Of a stretch of DNA of 64,000 nt, positions 1-14,732 are shown piece after piece. The position numbers were made by a program, and so were the translations under genes. Position 1 is the first letter of the stretch, and each line of letters opens with the position of its first letter. The notes beneath the pieces are model-generated. The model saw only the letters and a program-made list of their open reading frames with translations, was not told where the DNA came from and made no database searches. Source of the DNA: a bacterium (GTDB lineage Bacteria > Bdellovibrionota_C > UBA2361 > RFPC01); NCBI GenBank assembly GCA_030431715.1, contig JAUIIO010000002.1, positions 165,553-229,552 of the forward strand, written 5' to 3'.

Positions 1-31
1 CATACAGCCCCGCCGGCAACATAATCGTTTC

Positions 32-1228
32 TTACTCAATAACTTCAGTCACAACACCGGAACCAACCGTACGTCCACCCTCACGGATTGCGAAACGCAC
101 CTGTTTTTCCATCGCGATTGGTTGAATAAGCTCAACCTCAACAGTGATGTTGTCACCCGGCATCGCCATTTCAACACCTTCAGGAAGCTTAATGTTTCCA
201 GTAACGTCAGTAGTTCTGAAGTAGAACTGTGGGCGGTATCCGGTAAAGAATGGCTTATGACGTCCACCCTCTTCTTTCTTAAGGATGTAAGCCTCACCTT
301 TAAACTTCGTGTGCGGAGTGATACTGCCTGGCTTAGCAATAACCTGACCACGCTCAACATCGTTACGCTTAAGACCACGAAGGAGAAGTCCAACGTTGTC
401 ACCAGCCTGACCTTCATCAAGAAGCTTGCGGAACATCTCAACACCTGTACAAGTTGTCTTTTGAGTTTCCTTAAGTCCTACAATTTCGATCTCTTCGTTC
501 ACCTTGATGATACCACGCTCGATACGTCCAGTAGCAACGGTACCACGACCTTCGATTGAGAATACGTCCTCAACAGGCATAAGGAATGCTTTATCAACAT
601 CACGCTCTGGTACTGGAATGTACTCATCGATAGTTGCAAGTAGCTTATCAAATGCTTGCTTACCAAGCTCAGTATCTTCTCCGTTAAGAGCTTGAAGCGC
701 GCTTCCTTTAACGATTGGAGTATCGTCTCCTGGGAAACCATACTCGTTAAGAAGGTCACGTACTTCCATTTCAACTAGCTCAAGAAGCTCTGGATCATCA
801 ACAAGGTCAACCTTGTTAAGGAAAACGATAATCTTTGGAACACCAACCTGACGTGCAAGAAGGATGTGCTCACGAGTCTGAGGCATAGGACCATCAGCAG
901 CGCTCACAACAAGAATCGCTCCGTCCATCTGAGCAGCACCAGTGATCATGTTCTTTACGTAGTCAGCGTGGCCCGGACAGTCAACGTGTGCGTAGTGACG
1001 ATTCTCAGTTTCGTACTCTACGTGCGCACTCGCAATAGTAACGGTTTTCGTTTCATCACGCTCTGTACCACCTTTCGCGATATCCTTATAAGATATCACC
1101 TGAGCAAGCCCTTTGTCCGCTTGGTTGCGCACGAGAGCTGCAGTAGTGGTTGTTTTACCATGGTCAACGTGGCCAATCGTACCAACGTTTACGTGATCCT
1201 TGGTTCTTTCGAATTTTTTCTTAGCCAT
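32..1228 (-). CDS. tuf: Elongation factor Tu
   Basis: GTPase that carries aminoacyl-tRNA to the ribosomal A site; cytoplasmic. Seen: P-loop GHVDHGKT at residues 19-26, DCPGHAD, NKVD and SAL nucleotide-binding motifs in order, and a full C-terminal beta-barrel region; 398 residues, normal for the family. The ATG at 1228 is chosen because AGGAAA lies about 8 bases upstream and [10 protein letters not shown] is the usual N-terminus; a start 7 codons earlier would add residues the family lacks. It is the last gene of the rpsL-rpsG-fusA-tuf operon, 38 bases after fusA. Odd point: the switch I segment that is normally EEKARGITIN reads [10 protein letters not shown], keeping the Mg-binding Thr but replacing the Arg-Gly before it. 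I associate this variant with planctomycete EF-Tu (recollection, not checked). Confidence 0.97.
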   Translation of the reverse strand: MAKKKFERTKDHVNVGTIGHVDHGKTTTTAALVRNQADKGLAQVISYKDIAKGGTERDETKTVTIASAHVEYETENRHYAHVDCPGHADYVKNMITGAAQMDGAILVVSAADGPMPQTREHILLARQVGVPKIIVFLNKVDLVDDPELLELVEMEVRDLLNEYGFPGDDTPIVKGSALQALNGEDTELGKQAFDKLLATIDEYIPVPERDVDKAFLMPVEDVFSIEGRGTVATGRIERGIIKVNEEIEIVGLKETQKTTCTGVEMFRKLLDEGQAGDNVGLLLRGLKRNDVERGQVIAKPGSITPHTKFKGEAYILKKEEGGRHKPFFTGYRPQFYFRTTDVTGNIKLPEGVEMAMPGDNITVEVELIQPIAMEKQVRFAIREGGRTVGSGVVTEVIE

Positions 1229-1266
1229 AACAAGTTTCCTTATTAGCAATTAACGTTAAAATCTTA

Positions 1267-3363
1267 CTAGCCGTTACTCAGAGTTTCCGCGATATGCGAA
1301 GGTACCTCTTCATAATGGTCGTACTCCATCGCGAAAGCTGCTCTTCCCTGTGTGTTTGAACGCAAATCTGTTGCGTATCCAAACATTTCAGAAAGTGGCA
1401 CCTCTGACGCAATTACCTGTCCGCCTGCTCGAGCATCCATCCCCTGGATTTTGGCACGACGACGGTTTAGATCACCAACAACGTTGCTGGTGAATTCTTC
1501 AGGACATGACACCTCAACTTTCATTACTGGTTCAAGAAGCCTCGGTTCAGCTTTTCTACAGCCTTCCTTCGCACACATTGAACCGGCAATTTTGAATGCC
1601 ATTTCACTTGAATCCACTTCGTGAAAACTACCGAAGTAGAGTGTTACCCGAATATCTATGAGAGGGTATCCTGCGAGAACTCCCCCTTTCAGGGCTTCTT
1701 CAACACCGTTCTTAACCGCAGGAATATATTCCTTAGGAATAACCCCCCCCTTAATTTCATCTACAAACTCAAAACCACTACCAGCTTCAAGCGGCTCAAA
1801 ACGAAGATGAACATGCCCAAACTGACCACGGCCACCCGTCTGCTTTGCGTACTTGAGCTCATGTTCCGTCTTAGGAGCCGTAATCGTCTCCCGATACGCA
1901 ACTTGAGGTTTACCGACAGTAGTGTGTACACCAAATTCTCTTTCTAAGCGACTCTTAATAACATCAAGATGAAGCTCACCCATTCCACGTATAATTGTCT
2001 GACCACTCTCTTCGTCCGTGGCAACTCGTAGCGATGGGTCTTCCTTAGCGAGTTTCATGAGCGCCATCCCCATCTTTTCCTCATCCGATTTGGACTTAGG
2101 CTCGATGGCAACACCAATCACTGGATCAGGAGCTGTAATACTTTCGAGGACGATTGGGTGCTCTGCGGCACACAACGTATCACCTGTGTAAGTCTCCTTG
2201 AGTCCTACAGCAGCTCCGATATCACCTACACCGATCTCCTTTACTTCTTCACGCTTATCGGCGTGCATTAAAACAATGCGGCCTATACGCTCTTTTTGAT
2301 CACGGGTAGAGTTATAAATTCCTGTTCCCGCTTGTAGCTTACCAGAGTAAACCCGGAAAAATGTAAGAACACCAACATACGGGTCCGTTATAATCTTAAA
2401 AGCCAGCGCGCTAAATGGCTCGCTCTCTTTCGCTTGACGCGTAAGTACCGTCTCCTCATCACCTAACTTAAAGCCTGAAACTGGCGGCACATCTAGTGGC
2501 GAGGGAAGGTAAAAGAGAACGGCATCAAGAAGTGGCTGCACACCCTTGTTCTTGAAAGCCGAACCACCTATTACCGGATAAATCTCTCTTTTAAGCACAG
2601 CCGCTCTGAGCGCAGACCGAATCTCATCAACAGAGACACCACCTCCGTTCAGGTATTTCTCCATGAACTTCTCATCAGTCTCAGCAATAGCCTCAAGGAG
2701 ATGCTCTCGCGTCTCCGCTACTTTATCTTTATATTCTGGTGGAACCTCTTCAACATCATACTTGGCTCCCTTCGTATCATCGTTAAATACGAGTGCCTTC
2801 TCAGAGATGACATCAATCACTCCCTTAAGATTCTCTTCAGCACCCATCATTACCTGAATAGGAACGGCATTCGCTCCAAGTCGGTCACGAATGGTGCTAA
2901 TAGCGTAATCGAAGTCTGCTCCCGTTTTATCCATCTTATTGATGAAACAAAAACGAGGAACGTTAAACTTCGTAGCCTGACGCCACACGGTCTCAGACTG
3001 TGGCTCAACACCGTTAACAGCATCAAAAACGGCAACAGCACCATCAAGAACACGAAGACTACGCTCCACCTCGATGGTAAAATCAACGTGGCCCGGAGTA
3101 TCAATTATATTGATCTTGTGCTCTGGAAGAGTCCCTTCACCACCGCTCCATGTACACGTGGTAGCAGCAGAAGTGATGGTAATGCCACGCTCTTGCTCAA
3201 GCTCCATGTAATCCATGGTAGCAGCGCCTTCGTGCACTTCACCGATCTTATAATTTATTCCAGTATAGAAAAGGATCCTCTCGGTAGTAGTGGTCTTACC
3301 GGCATCAATGTGGGCCATGATGCCAATATTCCGTACCTTTTCTAACTCAAACTTCTTAGCCAC
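1267..3363 (-). CDS. fusA: Elongation factor G
   Basis: GTPase that drives tRNA-mRNA translocation on the ribosome. Seen: P-loop AHIDAGKT at residues 17-24, switch I QERGITIT around 57-64, [12 protein letters not shown], and the C-terminal domains IV-V ending in the [11 protein letters not shown] segment typical of EF-G. Length 698 residues is standard. Starts with ATG at 3363 ([18 protein letters not shown]). Third gene of the str operon, 65 bases downstream of rpsG. Nothing unusual; its switch I is canonical, in contrast to the neighbouring EF-Tu. Confidence 0.97.
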   Translation of the reverse strand: MAKKFELEKVRNIGIMAHIDAGKTTTTERILFYTGINYKIGEVHEGAATMDYMELEQERGITITSAATTCTWSGGEGTLPEHKINIIDTPGHVDFTIEVERSLRVLDGAVAVFDAVNGVEPQSETVWRQATKFNVPRFCFINKMDKTGADFDYAISTIRDRLGANAVPIQVMMGAEENLKGVIDVISEKALVFNDDTKGAKYDVEEVPPEYKDKVAETREHLLEAIAETDEKFMEKYLNGGGVSVDEIRSALRAAVLKREIYPVIGGSAFKNKGVQPLLDAVLFYLPSPLDVPPVSGFKLGDEETVLTRQAKESEPFSALAFKIITDPYVGVLTFFRVYSGKLQAGTGIYNSTRDQKERIGRIVLMHADKREEVKEIGVGDIGAAVGLKETYTGDTLCAAEHPIVLESITAPDPVIGVAIEPKSKSDEEKMGMALMKLAKEDPSLRVATDEESGQTIIRGMGELHLDVIKSRLEREFGVHTTVGKPQVAYRETITAPKTEHELKYAKQTGGRGQFGHVHLRFEPLEAGSGFEFVDEIKGGVIPKEYIPAVKNGVEEALKGGVLAGYPLIDIRVTLYFGSFHEVDSSEMAFKIAGSMCAKEGCRKAEPRLLEPVMKVEVSCPEEFTSNVVGDLNRRRAKIQGMDARAGGQVIASEVPLSEMFGYATDLRSNTQGRAAFAMEYDHYEEVPSHIAETLSNG

Positions 3364-3428
3364 TGTTCTATCTTTAGTACTGTTCTATCTTTAGTGTTAT
3401 TAGCTACTAATTAAGCTTCCTATTCGCC

Positions 3429-3899
3429 TTACCACCTGAAATGGCTAAATGCTTTGTTCGCATCTGCCATCTTATGGGTATCTTCACGCTTCTTAACAGC
3501 TGATCCACGGTTCTGGTACGCATCCATAAGCTCACCAGAAAGCCTCTCCGCGAGTGTTCTTTCAGAGCGAGACTTCGCAGCTGAGTTTAACCAGCGTAGT
3601 GCCAGCGCCTGTGCACGGCTATCACTGACTTCAGTTGGAACCTGATACGTCGCTCCACCAACACGTCTTGAACGTACTTCAACAACAGGCTTAATGTTTC
3701 CAAGCGCCTTGTGAAATACTTCAAGGGAATCTTCCTTTGTTTTCTCAGCAAGCGTATCAAGAGCAATATAAAGAGCCTTTTCAACGACGCTCTTCTTCCC
3801 GTCCTTCATCAGAACGTTCATTGTCTTTGTAAGGACCACGTCTCCGTATTTAGGATCCGGAAGCACTTCTCTTGAGAAATCTTTTTTCTTACGTGTCAT
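3429..3899 (-). CDS. rpsG: 30S ribosomal protein S7
   Basis: Small-subunit protein that nucleates assembly of the 16S rRNA 3' domain and lies near the E site. 156 residues, the usual length. Recognised from the order of conserved segments: [20 protein letters not shown] near the N-terminus, the [11 protein letters not shown] strand, RALALRWL-like helix (here [15 protein letters not shown]) and the C-terminal [20 protein letters not shown]. Lies between rpsL (29 bases upstream) and fusA in the str operon; in many bacteria S7 represses this operon, but I see no clear leader structure in the 29-base gap. Confidence 0.97.
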   Translation of the reverse strand: MTRKKKDFSREVLPDPKYGDVVLTKTMNVLMKDGKKSVVEKALYIALDTLAEKTKEDSLEVFHKALGNIKPVVEVRSRRVGGATYQVPTEVSDSRAQALALRWLNSAAKSRSERTLAERLSGELMDAYQNRGSAVKKREDTHKMADANKAFSHFRW

Positions 3900-3928
3900 A
3901 TCAGTCTCAACTTAATAAAATTTAAAAA

Positions 3929-4300
3929 TTACTTAGGCCTCTTGGCACCGTACTTAGAACGCCCTTGCTTTCTATCTTGTACGCCGTGCGCTTCAAGCTT
4001 TCCGCGAATAATGTGGTAACGAACTCCCGGAAGGTCTTTCACCCTACCGCCACGGATAAGTACCACTGAGTGTTCTTGCAGATTGTGCCCAACACCCGGG
4101 ATATAGCTTGTTACTTCAGCACCAGTCGTAAGCCGAACACGAGCAACCTTACGGAGGGCAGAGTTTGGCTTTTTAGGCGTCTGCGTATAAACCCTCGTGC
4201 ATACTCCACGTCTTTGCGGGCAACGCTGAAGCGCAGGACATTTTGTCCGCGACTTTTTTGTCTCTCTTCGTTTTCTTACTAGTTGGTTAATAGTTGGCAT
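3929..4300 (-). CDS. rpsL: 30S ribosomal protein S12
   Basis: Decoding-centre protein of the 30S subunit; first gene of the str operon. 123 residues with [12 protein letters not shown] start, [11 protein letters not shown] loop and [28 protein letters not shown]-terminal region. The lysines whose mutation gives streptomycin resistance (in [11 protein letters not shown] and in GVKDLPGV-like [11 protein letters not shown]) are the wild-type residues. The ATG at 4300 is preceded by a short TAGGCG. Upstream lies a 621-base gap before the next gene's end, where the operon promoter must be. Confidence 0.97.
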   Translation of the reverse strand: MPTINQLVRKRRETKKSRTKCPALQRCPQRRGVCTRVYTQTPKKPNSALRKVARVRLTTGAEVTSYIPGVGHNLQEHSVVLIRGGRVKDLPGVRYHIIRGKLEAHGVQDRKQGRSKYGAKRPK

Positions 4301-4836
4301 TTCGCCTATTTCTCACTAACGGTTCTATACACTCATTAAATACAGCCCTTGATTTCCTGAATTTCTCAGACAATAAGCTTCTCTGCGAACTCCTCCTCAG
4401 GAAAAGATTTTATACTTCCCCTTACAGAGTGCCCCCATGTCACTTCTTGTATCTCTCCGGTTACATCAACTGGAAAAGAATCATTGACTGTGCATCTAAA
4501 TTTAAATCCTGGTGAAAGACGATCTTTTCAAATCTTCTTTCGAACATGCTGCAGTAGCTTTGTTTCAAAATGATACCACCCCAGGCGGTGAGCATTGCAT
4601 TTTGCCAGTGACTTGTTCAGTCCAGAAACTGAAAAAGCTCTTGACACCACAAAAAACTGTAGCAGGTAGAACTTGATAGCATGTATTGAGCTCCTGAGTC
4701 AAACTCCCACCAGAAAATTTTCGGTATAATTTCAATGATTTGTAGGACTTTTACGGCTATTATGCCGCGGCTTGCCGGCCATCTTCTAAGCCACTGTAAT
4801 CACTAGGAAAAACTCGCTTGCTTGCCCCCTGCCCAT
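4301..4836. other. Non-coding gap upstream of rpsL
   Basis: About 540 bases between rpsL and the terminator at 4837. No reading frame here resembles a protein. The str operon promoter should lie in the rpsL-proximal part (minus strand), but I see no hexamer pair good enough to call. No tRNA-like or long inverted repeat was found. Confidence 0.6.
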
Positions 4837-4867
4837 AAAAAAAGGGCCTCATAAGAGACCCTTTTTT
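4837..4867. terminator. Bidirectional intrinsic terminator
   Basis: AAAAAAAGGGCCTC, a 4-base loop (ATAA), then GAGACCCTTTTTT. The stem is 13 bp with one mismatch and has a T run on either strand. It sits 55 bases past the end of the CSLREA gene (minus strand), so it most likely terminates that transcript; on the plus strand no gene needs it. Confidence 0.8.
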
Positions 4868-4921
4868 GGCGCCCCCGGTCAGCACATCAGCCAACCGGGG
4901 AAATAATGCCAACTCAGTATG

Positions 4922-7900
4922 CTATTCACACACCGTATTGCTCGCAGGCACGGCTTCTGTTGAGAGTAGGGCAGATTCTAATATCAAAGCATTTCTCTTA
5001 ACAAAGCGTCTACGAAGCTTCTTACCAAGCCCCTCTTTGCGGAGCTTACGAATAAGCTGTTTAATGGCGTCATACATCTCATTTGCATTCGAGATATACT
5101 CACCAAGCGCATCTTGGTTGCTCACCTCAACACAGCTCGTGGTAGCTCCTGTGCAATTCGTTTGAATTACAGAAGGGATACTCCAAGCAAAGTTCCAGTT
5201 CGCATTTCGGAGGTCACTAACAAGTGACACAAGCTTACTTCCGGCATTACGCTTACCAGTCTTTCTCTTAAGCTTACGACGGAGTCGTTTGGCAAGCTTG
5301 AGCTGCTCATCAGCAGATCCATCAAGGGCGAATTGAGTCTCAGTGATGTCAACTTCTTCACACTGAACCTCATCTGGAGGAGCACAGCTTGATCCGTCTC
5401 CACCACACACTCCACACTCGTCTTCAACCGAAGAACCGCCATCAACACCAGCACAGTCGAATTGTACTTCGTACGCTCCGATGTCACAGGTAGCAGTTCC
5501 ATCAAGGTCGCCGTCTATTGGACGTGGCTGGCTACGCTGATCGTCAGCTTCGCAAGCAAATGATGCATCAACAGCTGATGCTGCGATTTCACCAGTTGAG
5601 TTCCCCATATCGATAGCCGGGCTATCAGCAAGGAGAGCGTGAGTAGCTGTTGGGCCACCGTTATCTGCTAATGGGCCAAGGAGGGGATCGATCGGGCTTT
5701 CTTCCGTACCAATCTTATCCTGATTCTCATTAGACACACTCTCAAATGGAACACATCCAGTGTTATCACCAATGATGTTGTGTTGCTCAGAGATTATCTT
5801 TGGCAGGTAATCTTCGCACTCGCCTTCCTCCATCATACAAAATGATTGCTTCGGCTCTACCCAACAATCCGGTGCATAAGCAGGAACCATATCAACTGGA
5901 TCCATCTCCGGAGTTGGCGTAGCTACAACTACAATATCACCAGAAACATACGGACCAAAGTCAGAGTAGTTATCAGCCTCATCAAAGTTTCCAGCAACGA
6001 TAGTATTTCTTACGCGAATAGTTCCGTATCTTGTAGAGATACCACCACCATTACTTGCGTATACTGATCCGTAGTACATAGTTGGATTGATGTTCTCTTT
6101 CTCCTCTTGTGGAAGAGCCAGAACAGTATTCGCTGTAACCGTAACGTTGCGAAGGTCAGTTCCTGGCAGCGGAAGTGGTTCCATCACAAAATTATCGTAG
6201 TCATCATCATCGTCGTCATCATCATCGTCATCATCAATAACGCCTGTTGGTGACGGGCTTGCAATTGGATCTTCTTCTTGGTTCGTCATCTGGTAGAAGT
6301 AGTAGTAACGCTCAGAGAGGTTGTTACCTACACCAGCACCAATACCATAGGTTTCATTGCCACTAACAGTAGAGTTCGTCATAACAAGCGAACCAGAGTT
6401 AGCAACACCGCCACCACCACCAAACGAAGTAACGTAAACCTCAGGCACATCCTCAGCTTGTACCAGCGGTCGCTCCATCAGCTTTGTCAGAGGCAGAGCT
6501 GTAGCGTTATTATTGATAGTACTCTTATCAATAGTCATCGCCCAATCGTTAAAGACACCACCACCAGCATAACCACCGGTATTATCAGAAATAGTAGTCT
6601 CAATGATTGAGAACTCTCCAGTATAGTAAGAGTTATATACTCCAGCTCCTGAAGACTCATAAGGTGATTGTACTGTGTTACCAGATACAGTTGATCCAGT
6701 AAGTACAAACGTACTATTTGGAATAACTATCGGCTCATCAGGTTGTGGCTCTTCGTCCGCTGCCTGACCTACACATATGTCTGCAGAGATATCACTTGCA
6801 ACACTACTATCATCACAGAAGAACTCTGGGGTAGCGTTCATGATACCACCACCAGCGTACATTGCGATGTTGTTCATGATCTCAGTTCCAGAAACAGTAA
6901 CATCAGATGTAAGAAATGCTACTTCTGAAAGTTCCTTTCCTCTTAGTGCGAAATCCTGAACAGAGTTATAGATACCTCCACCAGCGATTACACCAGGGAC
7001 GTACTCATCATCCTCAGTGACACAAAGATCATTACCAAAACCACATGTGAGTAGGTATTCATATCCAGAGTTACCAGACACACTTCCGCCCGTTACGTTC
7101 AGGTCAGAGAGCTCATTGTAAATACCACCACCAGCATACGACGCTTGGTTGTCATCAACTACCGTGTTAAGGATGTCGAGATTAGACATGTAGACGTTGA
7201 AAATACCACCACCGTAGCCTCTTGCTGCTGTGTTTTCACTAACAGTTGAGTTTGAAATAGTGCTCGTAAACTGTCCGGCACAAAGAGACTCAGGCCCAAG
7301 CACTGCAACTCCACCACCTTGGCCATAGCCATAGTAATACATGTCATCGCTTCCAGCGAGGTTCTGGGTGATCTCACTATCTGTCATAGTAAGCTGCCCG
7401 TACGCTGCGATAGCACCACCTCGGTTATAGGCAGTGTTTTCTGTAGCCGTTACACCATCAACCACGAGGCTGTTGTACCCACATGTGTAGTAAGAGGCGG
7501 CATTTAAACGGATGGCACCACCATCAGCAGCGCTTCCTCCGGAAATAGCCATGTCCTTAAATGTAACTTCAAGGCTCACTTCACATGTGTCGTCACATGC
7601 TTCAACATTTGAAACAAGCTCGTCCTGATAGTCGTCGATATCAAAAGCACGGTAATCTTCTTCATAATAATCGTCAGCTGCTACTTCATCCATGATGTAC
7701 TCAGGTGCAACAGTAATAATTGTTAACTCTTGTCCAGCACCTTGAATAACGACATCTTCTTCGATGTCGAGGTCTCCACACTCAACTCCACCGTAAAAGA
7801 GAAGATCAGTACTGAGTTCATTGTACCCACCACATGTGCGAGTGAGCATGTAAGTCCCCGCCGGAATAACGATGGTATCGACAACTCCAGATTCACCAGC

Positions 7901-8107
7901 AGTACAGTCGCCGTGAACACTAATGTTGTCGTTTGCAGCAAGCACTGCTTCACGCAGTGAACACTGTCCGTTACCAACCTCGTTGTAGTAGTCAAACTCA
8001 TCATCGGTGGTTGTAACGTTAATAGTTGCAGCAAAGGCAACTGAGTGTGCGAAAAGAAAAGCTATGCTGAAAAGAAACGGCATAACGCGAAATGGTGAAG
8101 GTACCAT
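4922..8107 (-). CDS. CSLREA-domain right-handed beta-helix surface protein
   Basis: Predicted secreted or surface protein of unknown function, 1061 residues. The start at 8107 is chosen because AGGAG lies 9 bases upstream and the product then begins with a clean signal peptide (MPFLFSIAFLFAHSVAFAA follows seven residues in). Just after the signal peptide is the CSLREA signature (GNGQCSLREAVLAANDN). Residues about 170-760 are repeats rich in GGGI/GGAI and N-T-A steps, typical of parallel beta-helices such as Pmp-like adhesins. Then comes NGGPTATHALLADSPAIDMG and GAYEVQ, as in proteins with the choice-of-anchor Q domain. A DECGVCGGDGSSC cysteine motif and a Lys/Arg-rich helical tail (about the last 150 residues) follow. 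An aspartate run of more than ten residues interrupts the helix near its end. It is divergent from the protease gene at 8453 and is followed by a terminator. Confidence 0.85.
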   Translation of the reverse strand: MVPSPFRVMPFLFSIAFLFAHSVAFAATINVTTTDDEFDYYNEVGNGQCSLREAVLAANDNISVHGDCTAGESGVVDTIVIPAGTYMLTRTCGGYNELSTDLLFYGGVECGDLDIEEDVVIQGAGQELTIITVAPEYIMDEVAADDYYEEDYRAFDIDDYQDELVSNVEACDDTCEVSLEVTFKDMAISGGSAADGGAIRLNAASYYTCGYNSLVVDGVTATENTAYNRGGAIAAYGQLTMTDSEITQNLAGSDDMYYYGYGQGGGVAVLGPESLCAGQFTSTISNSTVSENTAARGYGGGIFNVYMSNLDILNTVVDDNQASYAGGGIYNELSDLNVTGGSVSGNSGYEYLLTCGFGNDLCVTEDDEYVPGVIAGGGIYNSVQDFALRGKELSEVAFLTSDVTVSGTEIMNNIAMYAGGGIMNATPEFFCDDSSVASDISADICVGQAADEEPQPDEPIVIPNSTFVLTGSTVSGNTVQSPYESSGAGVYNSYYTGEFSIIETTISDNTGGYAGGGVFNDWAMTIDKSTINNNATALPLTKLMERPLVQAEDVPEVYVTSFGGGGGVANSGSLVMTNSTVSGNETYGIGAGVGNNLSERYYYFYQMTNQEEDPIASPSPTGVIDDDDDDDDDDDDYDNFVMEPLPLPGTDLRNVTVTANTVLALPQEEKENINPTMYYGSVYASNGGGISTRYGTIRVRNTIVAGNFDEADNYSDFGPYVSGDIVVVATPTPEMDPVDMVPAYAPDCWVEPKQSFCMMEEGECEDYLPKIISEQHNIIGDNTGCVPFESVSNENQDKIGTEESPIDPLLGPLADNGGPTATHALLADSPAIDMGNSTGEIAASAVDASFACEADDQRSQPRPIDGDLDGTATCDIGAYEVQFDCAGVDGGSSVEDECGVCGGDGSSCAPPDEVQCEEVDITETQFALDGSADEQLKLAKRLRRKLKRKTGKRNAGSKLVSLVSDLRNANWNFAWSIPSVIQTNCTGATTSCVEVSNQDALGEYISNANEMYDAIKQLIRKLRKEGLGKKLRRRFVKRNALILESALLSTEAVPASNTVCE

Positions 8108-8452
8108 ATGGTTCATCTCCTTATATTTGAACTTCCAATTTTTTAAAAACGTATGGGAAGCGCGTAGCACCATCCACAAAGACCTGAGAAAAAACCGAGT
8201 AGTGACGCCTTTACATTTAAAAAATAAACGCGCCAACATTCGCGCCTGAATTATAGTGAAACGCAGCCATTAATCAACTTAAGGGTTCTGTGGAAACATT
8301 CAGTAACCTATTGAAATATCAATAAATGCGGGGTTAGTATCTCGAAGATTTTTTTTTAATCCTTATATTTCAGTAAGTTATCCAACAAACTTCATTAGCC
8401 TCAAAAATTGTGATAATGTGCTATCTGCTAAATTTACCCTTAAGACACCTTA
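8108..8452. other. Divergent intergenic region
   Basis: 345 bases between the divergent CSLREA and protease genes; it must hold both promoters. It is A/T-rich with a T run near 8350. I find no confident promoter pair, operator repeat or small gene. The AGGAG Shine-Dalgarno of the CSLREA gene (minus strand, about 8117-8121) lies at its left edge. Confidence 0.5.
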
Positions 8453-10432
8453 ATGCGACTCCGCCAATTGACAGCTATCCCTAATACTATCAGATGTTTA
8501 GCTGCGCTAGTGGTAATCCTTCACCCTATTCATCTGAGTTATGCTGATAAGACAGAGCCACTATCTATTGTTACGCTACACCCTGAAAGCAGAGCAGAAG
8601 GCACTTATGGAAATACACCCAGTGGTAAATACCGATTTTCAAACAGAACTTGCTCTGAAATTCTAAAAGATGATGCTGAAGTCATTGGGTGCATTCCCAA
8701 CAGTGCAATTTTCGCCGCTGATCTTCCAAACGACCCTTACATTGAGGTCTGTAACGCTCAAGGGTGTTCCTGCCCACTATTTGATAACGAAACTAACGAG
8801 ATTATAGAGGATTCAGAACAGGATTGTCAGTGGAGCCACCGCGGAGAAGAGGTTAGTGGTATCGATACACTTAGAGCGTGGGAAACTACCACCGGGGACA
8901 ACAACATTATAGTAGCAGTCCTCGACAGTGGAGTTGATTACACGCACCCCGATATCGCTTCTAATATGTGGGTGAACCCAGGAGAGATCGCGGGCAATGG
9001 AATCGATGACGACAACAATGGGTACATAGATGATATTCACGGCATAAATACACATGCGACACTTCCTCTGGAAAGAGGTGATCCCATGGATACCAACGGG
9101 CATGGTACTCATGTGTCAGGCATTATCGGAGCCGTATCAGATAATAACATTGGTATCGCTGGCGTAGCGCCACAGGTGAAAATTATGGCTGTTAGGATCT
9201 TAAATTCTAGCGGTGGAGGATCGCTCAGTAACGCCATAGAAGGACTTGAATACGTTCTTAATATAGCGCAGAACTACAACCAGAACATCCTAGTAATGAA
9301 CAACTCGTGGGGTGGTAACAGCGGTGCTCTTGGAATAACAAATCCAAATCAGCCAATAGGCGACAACCCTCTTTCCAATGCTTTTGTTCAGGCCGATAAC
9401 TTGCAGATTTTGTCAGCCTCAGCTGCTGGTAACGATGGTGAAGACAACGATCTTTCTTTTCTGAGACAATTTCCCGCGGGACTTACAACTCCCAACAATA
9501 TTGCCGTCGCATCCACAAATGTTTACGGGAAGATCTCTTCATTCTCTAATTACGGTGCAAATACTATTCATCTCGCCGCCCCTGGCGAATCTATTAGAAG
9601 TCTCTATCTTCCGGGAAGTAACTTCGCGAAGCAACGCGGGCTTGAAAACGGTACCGTTGTAGCATCTGGGACTTCAATGGCAACGCCTCAGGTTGCCGGA
9701 ATACTTGTACTACTCAAAGCGGCGTTCCCGGACTTTAGCTACCTTGAGCTTAAAGACAGGTTATTAAATAGAGTTGTGCCGCTACGTGATCTCCCTGATA
9801 GAGAGAGCCTCATTACCGGCGGCAAAGCCAGCGCTTATTACGCTCTAAACGATGAGGAGATACCTGTACCAACTCCTACTCCAACACCGGTGCCTACCCC
9901 CACACCTATCCCAACGCCAACACCGGTAGCAACGCCGACTCCTACATCAACAGCCGCTCCCGATTCCGGCACGAACGATCCTAGCGCATCGCCCACCGCA
10001 ACAGCTCCGAGTCAAGACCTCCCGAAGTTGTCCTACCTTGTAACTATTCGTGGTGTAAAAACGAAAGCGAAGAGAAAACGTTTTCATAAACTTGCCAGTG
10101 GAAAAGTCTTTCCGTCAAAAAGATTTGAGATTCAGTTTTCGACCGTAGGTCTTACCTTCCAAAGTGAAGAATTGTCCCTACAATTTTCCTTCAATGGCGA
10201 GCAATGCGATATCTCACCGGCAAAGATTCAGACGTCCGAAGATGGCAATCTAATCCTTAAGGGAAGAATGAAACGGTTAATGAAAAGCACCAAGCTCTTT
10301 AGGGTCGAAGCTCTCGACTCCAATAACGACATACGAGGAAGTGCTACCGCTACCGTACGTCATACAAAGCGCTCGAAAAGACGCGGCTTTAAGATCGAGA
10401 GAGCGTGCAAGAGAATCAAGCTCTTCCAATAA
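8453..10432 (+). CDS. Secreted subtilisin-like (S8) serine protease
   Basis: Peptidase S8 family endopeptidase, predicted exported. 659 residues. An N-terminal hydrophobic segment ending near SYADKTE acts as signal peptide. The catalytic triad is complete: Asp158 in AVLDSGVDYTHPDI, His217 in NGHGTHVSGI, Ser408 in SGTSMATPQVAG, with the oxyanion Asn in MNNSWGGNSG. DDDNNGYIDD after the Asp block looks like a calcium site. Residues about 475-510 are a Pro-Thr repeat linker (PTPTPVPTPTP), followed by a roughly 140-residue Lys/Arg-rich beta domain that I do not recognise. The similar basic C-terminus of the divergent CSLREA protein suggests the two may share a surface-retention mode (inference). 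Start chosen as the first ATG; its ribosome-binding site is weak. Confidence 0.93.
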   Translation: MRLRQLTAIPNTIRCLAALVVILHPIHLSYADKTEPLSIVTLHPESRAEGTYGNTPSGKYRFSNRTCSEILKDDAEVIGCIPNSAIFAADLPNDPYIEVCNAQGCSCPLFDNETNEIIEDSEQDCQWSHRGEEVSGIDTLRAWETTTGDNNIIVAVLDSGVDYTHPDIASNMWVNPGEIAGNGIDDDNNGYIDDIHGINTHATLPLERGDPMDTNGHGTHVSGIIGAVSDNNIGIAGVAPQVKIMAVRILNSSGGGSLSNAIEGLEYVLNIAQNYNQNILVMNNSWGGNSGALGITNPNQPIGDNPLSNAFVQADNLQILSASAAGNDGEDNDLSFLRQFPAGLTTPNNIAVASTNVYGKISSFSNYGANTIHLAAPGESIRSLYLPGSNFAKQRGLENGTVVASGTSMATPQVAGILVLLKAAFPDFSYLELKDRLLNRVVPLRDLPDRESLITGGKASAYYALNDEEIPVPTPTPTPVPTPTPIPTPTPVATPTPTSTAAPDSGTNDPSASPTATAPSQDLPKLSYLVTIRGVKTKAKRKRFHKLASGKVFPSKRFEIQFSTVGLTFQSEELSLQFSFNGEQCDISPAKIQTSEDGNLILKGRMKRLMKSTKLFRVEALDSNNDIRGSATATVRHTKRSKRRGFKIERACKRIKLFQ

Positions 10433-10476
10433 AACAAATAAAATAGAACTAATAGAGAATGTGACTAAAGGGCAAC

Positions 10477-10509
10477 ACACTTCCTCATACACACAGTACG
10501 AGGAAGTGT
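10477..10509. terminator. Hairpin between convergent genes
   Basis: ACACTTCCTC and GAGGAAGTGT form a perfect 10-bp stem around a 13-base loop, between the ends of the protease (plus) and rpoC (minus). T runs are short on both sides, so it may act as a weak bidirectional terminator or an RNA 3' end protector. Confidence 0.55.
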
Positions 10510-10534
10510 TCTTGATGCTATGAGGAGAGCTTCT

Positions 10535-14662
<4,128 letters not shown>

Positions 14663-14732
14663 AAGTCTTATGTATCCTAAATATTAAATCACTCAGTTAA
14701 ATTCTTCCCAGGGGTATTGAATCCGCTAGCGC

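Noticed and set aside
49..1246. Open frames antisense or offset within tuf
   Set aside because: They are shadows of a highly biased conserved gene.
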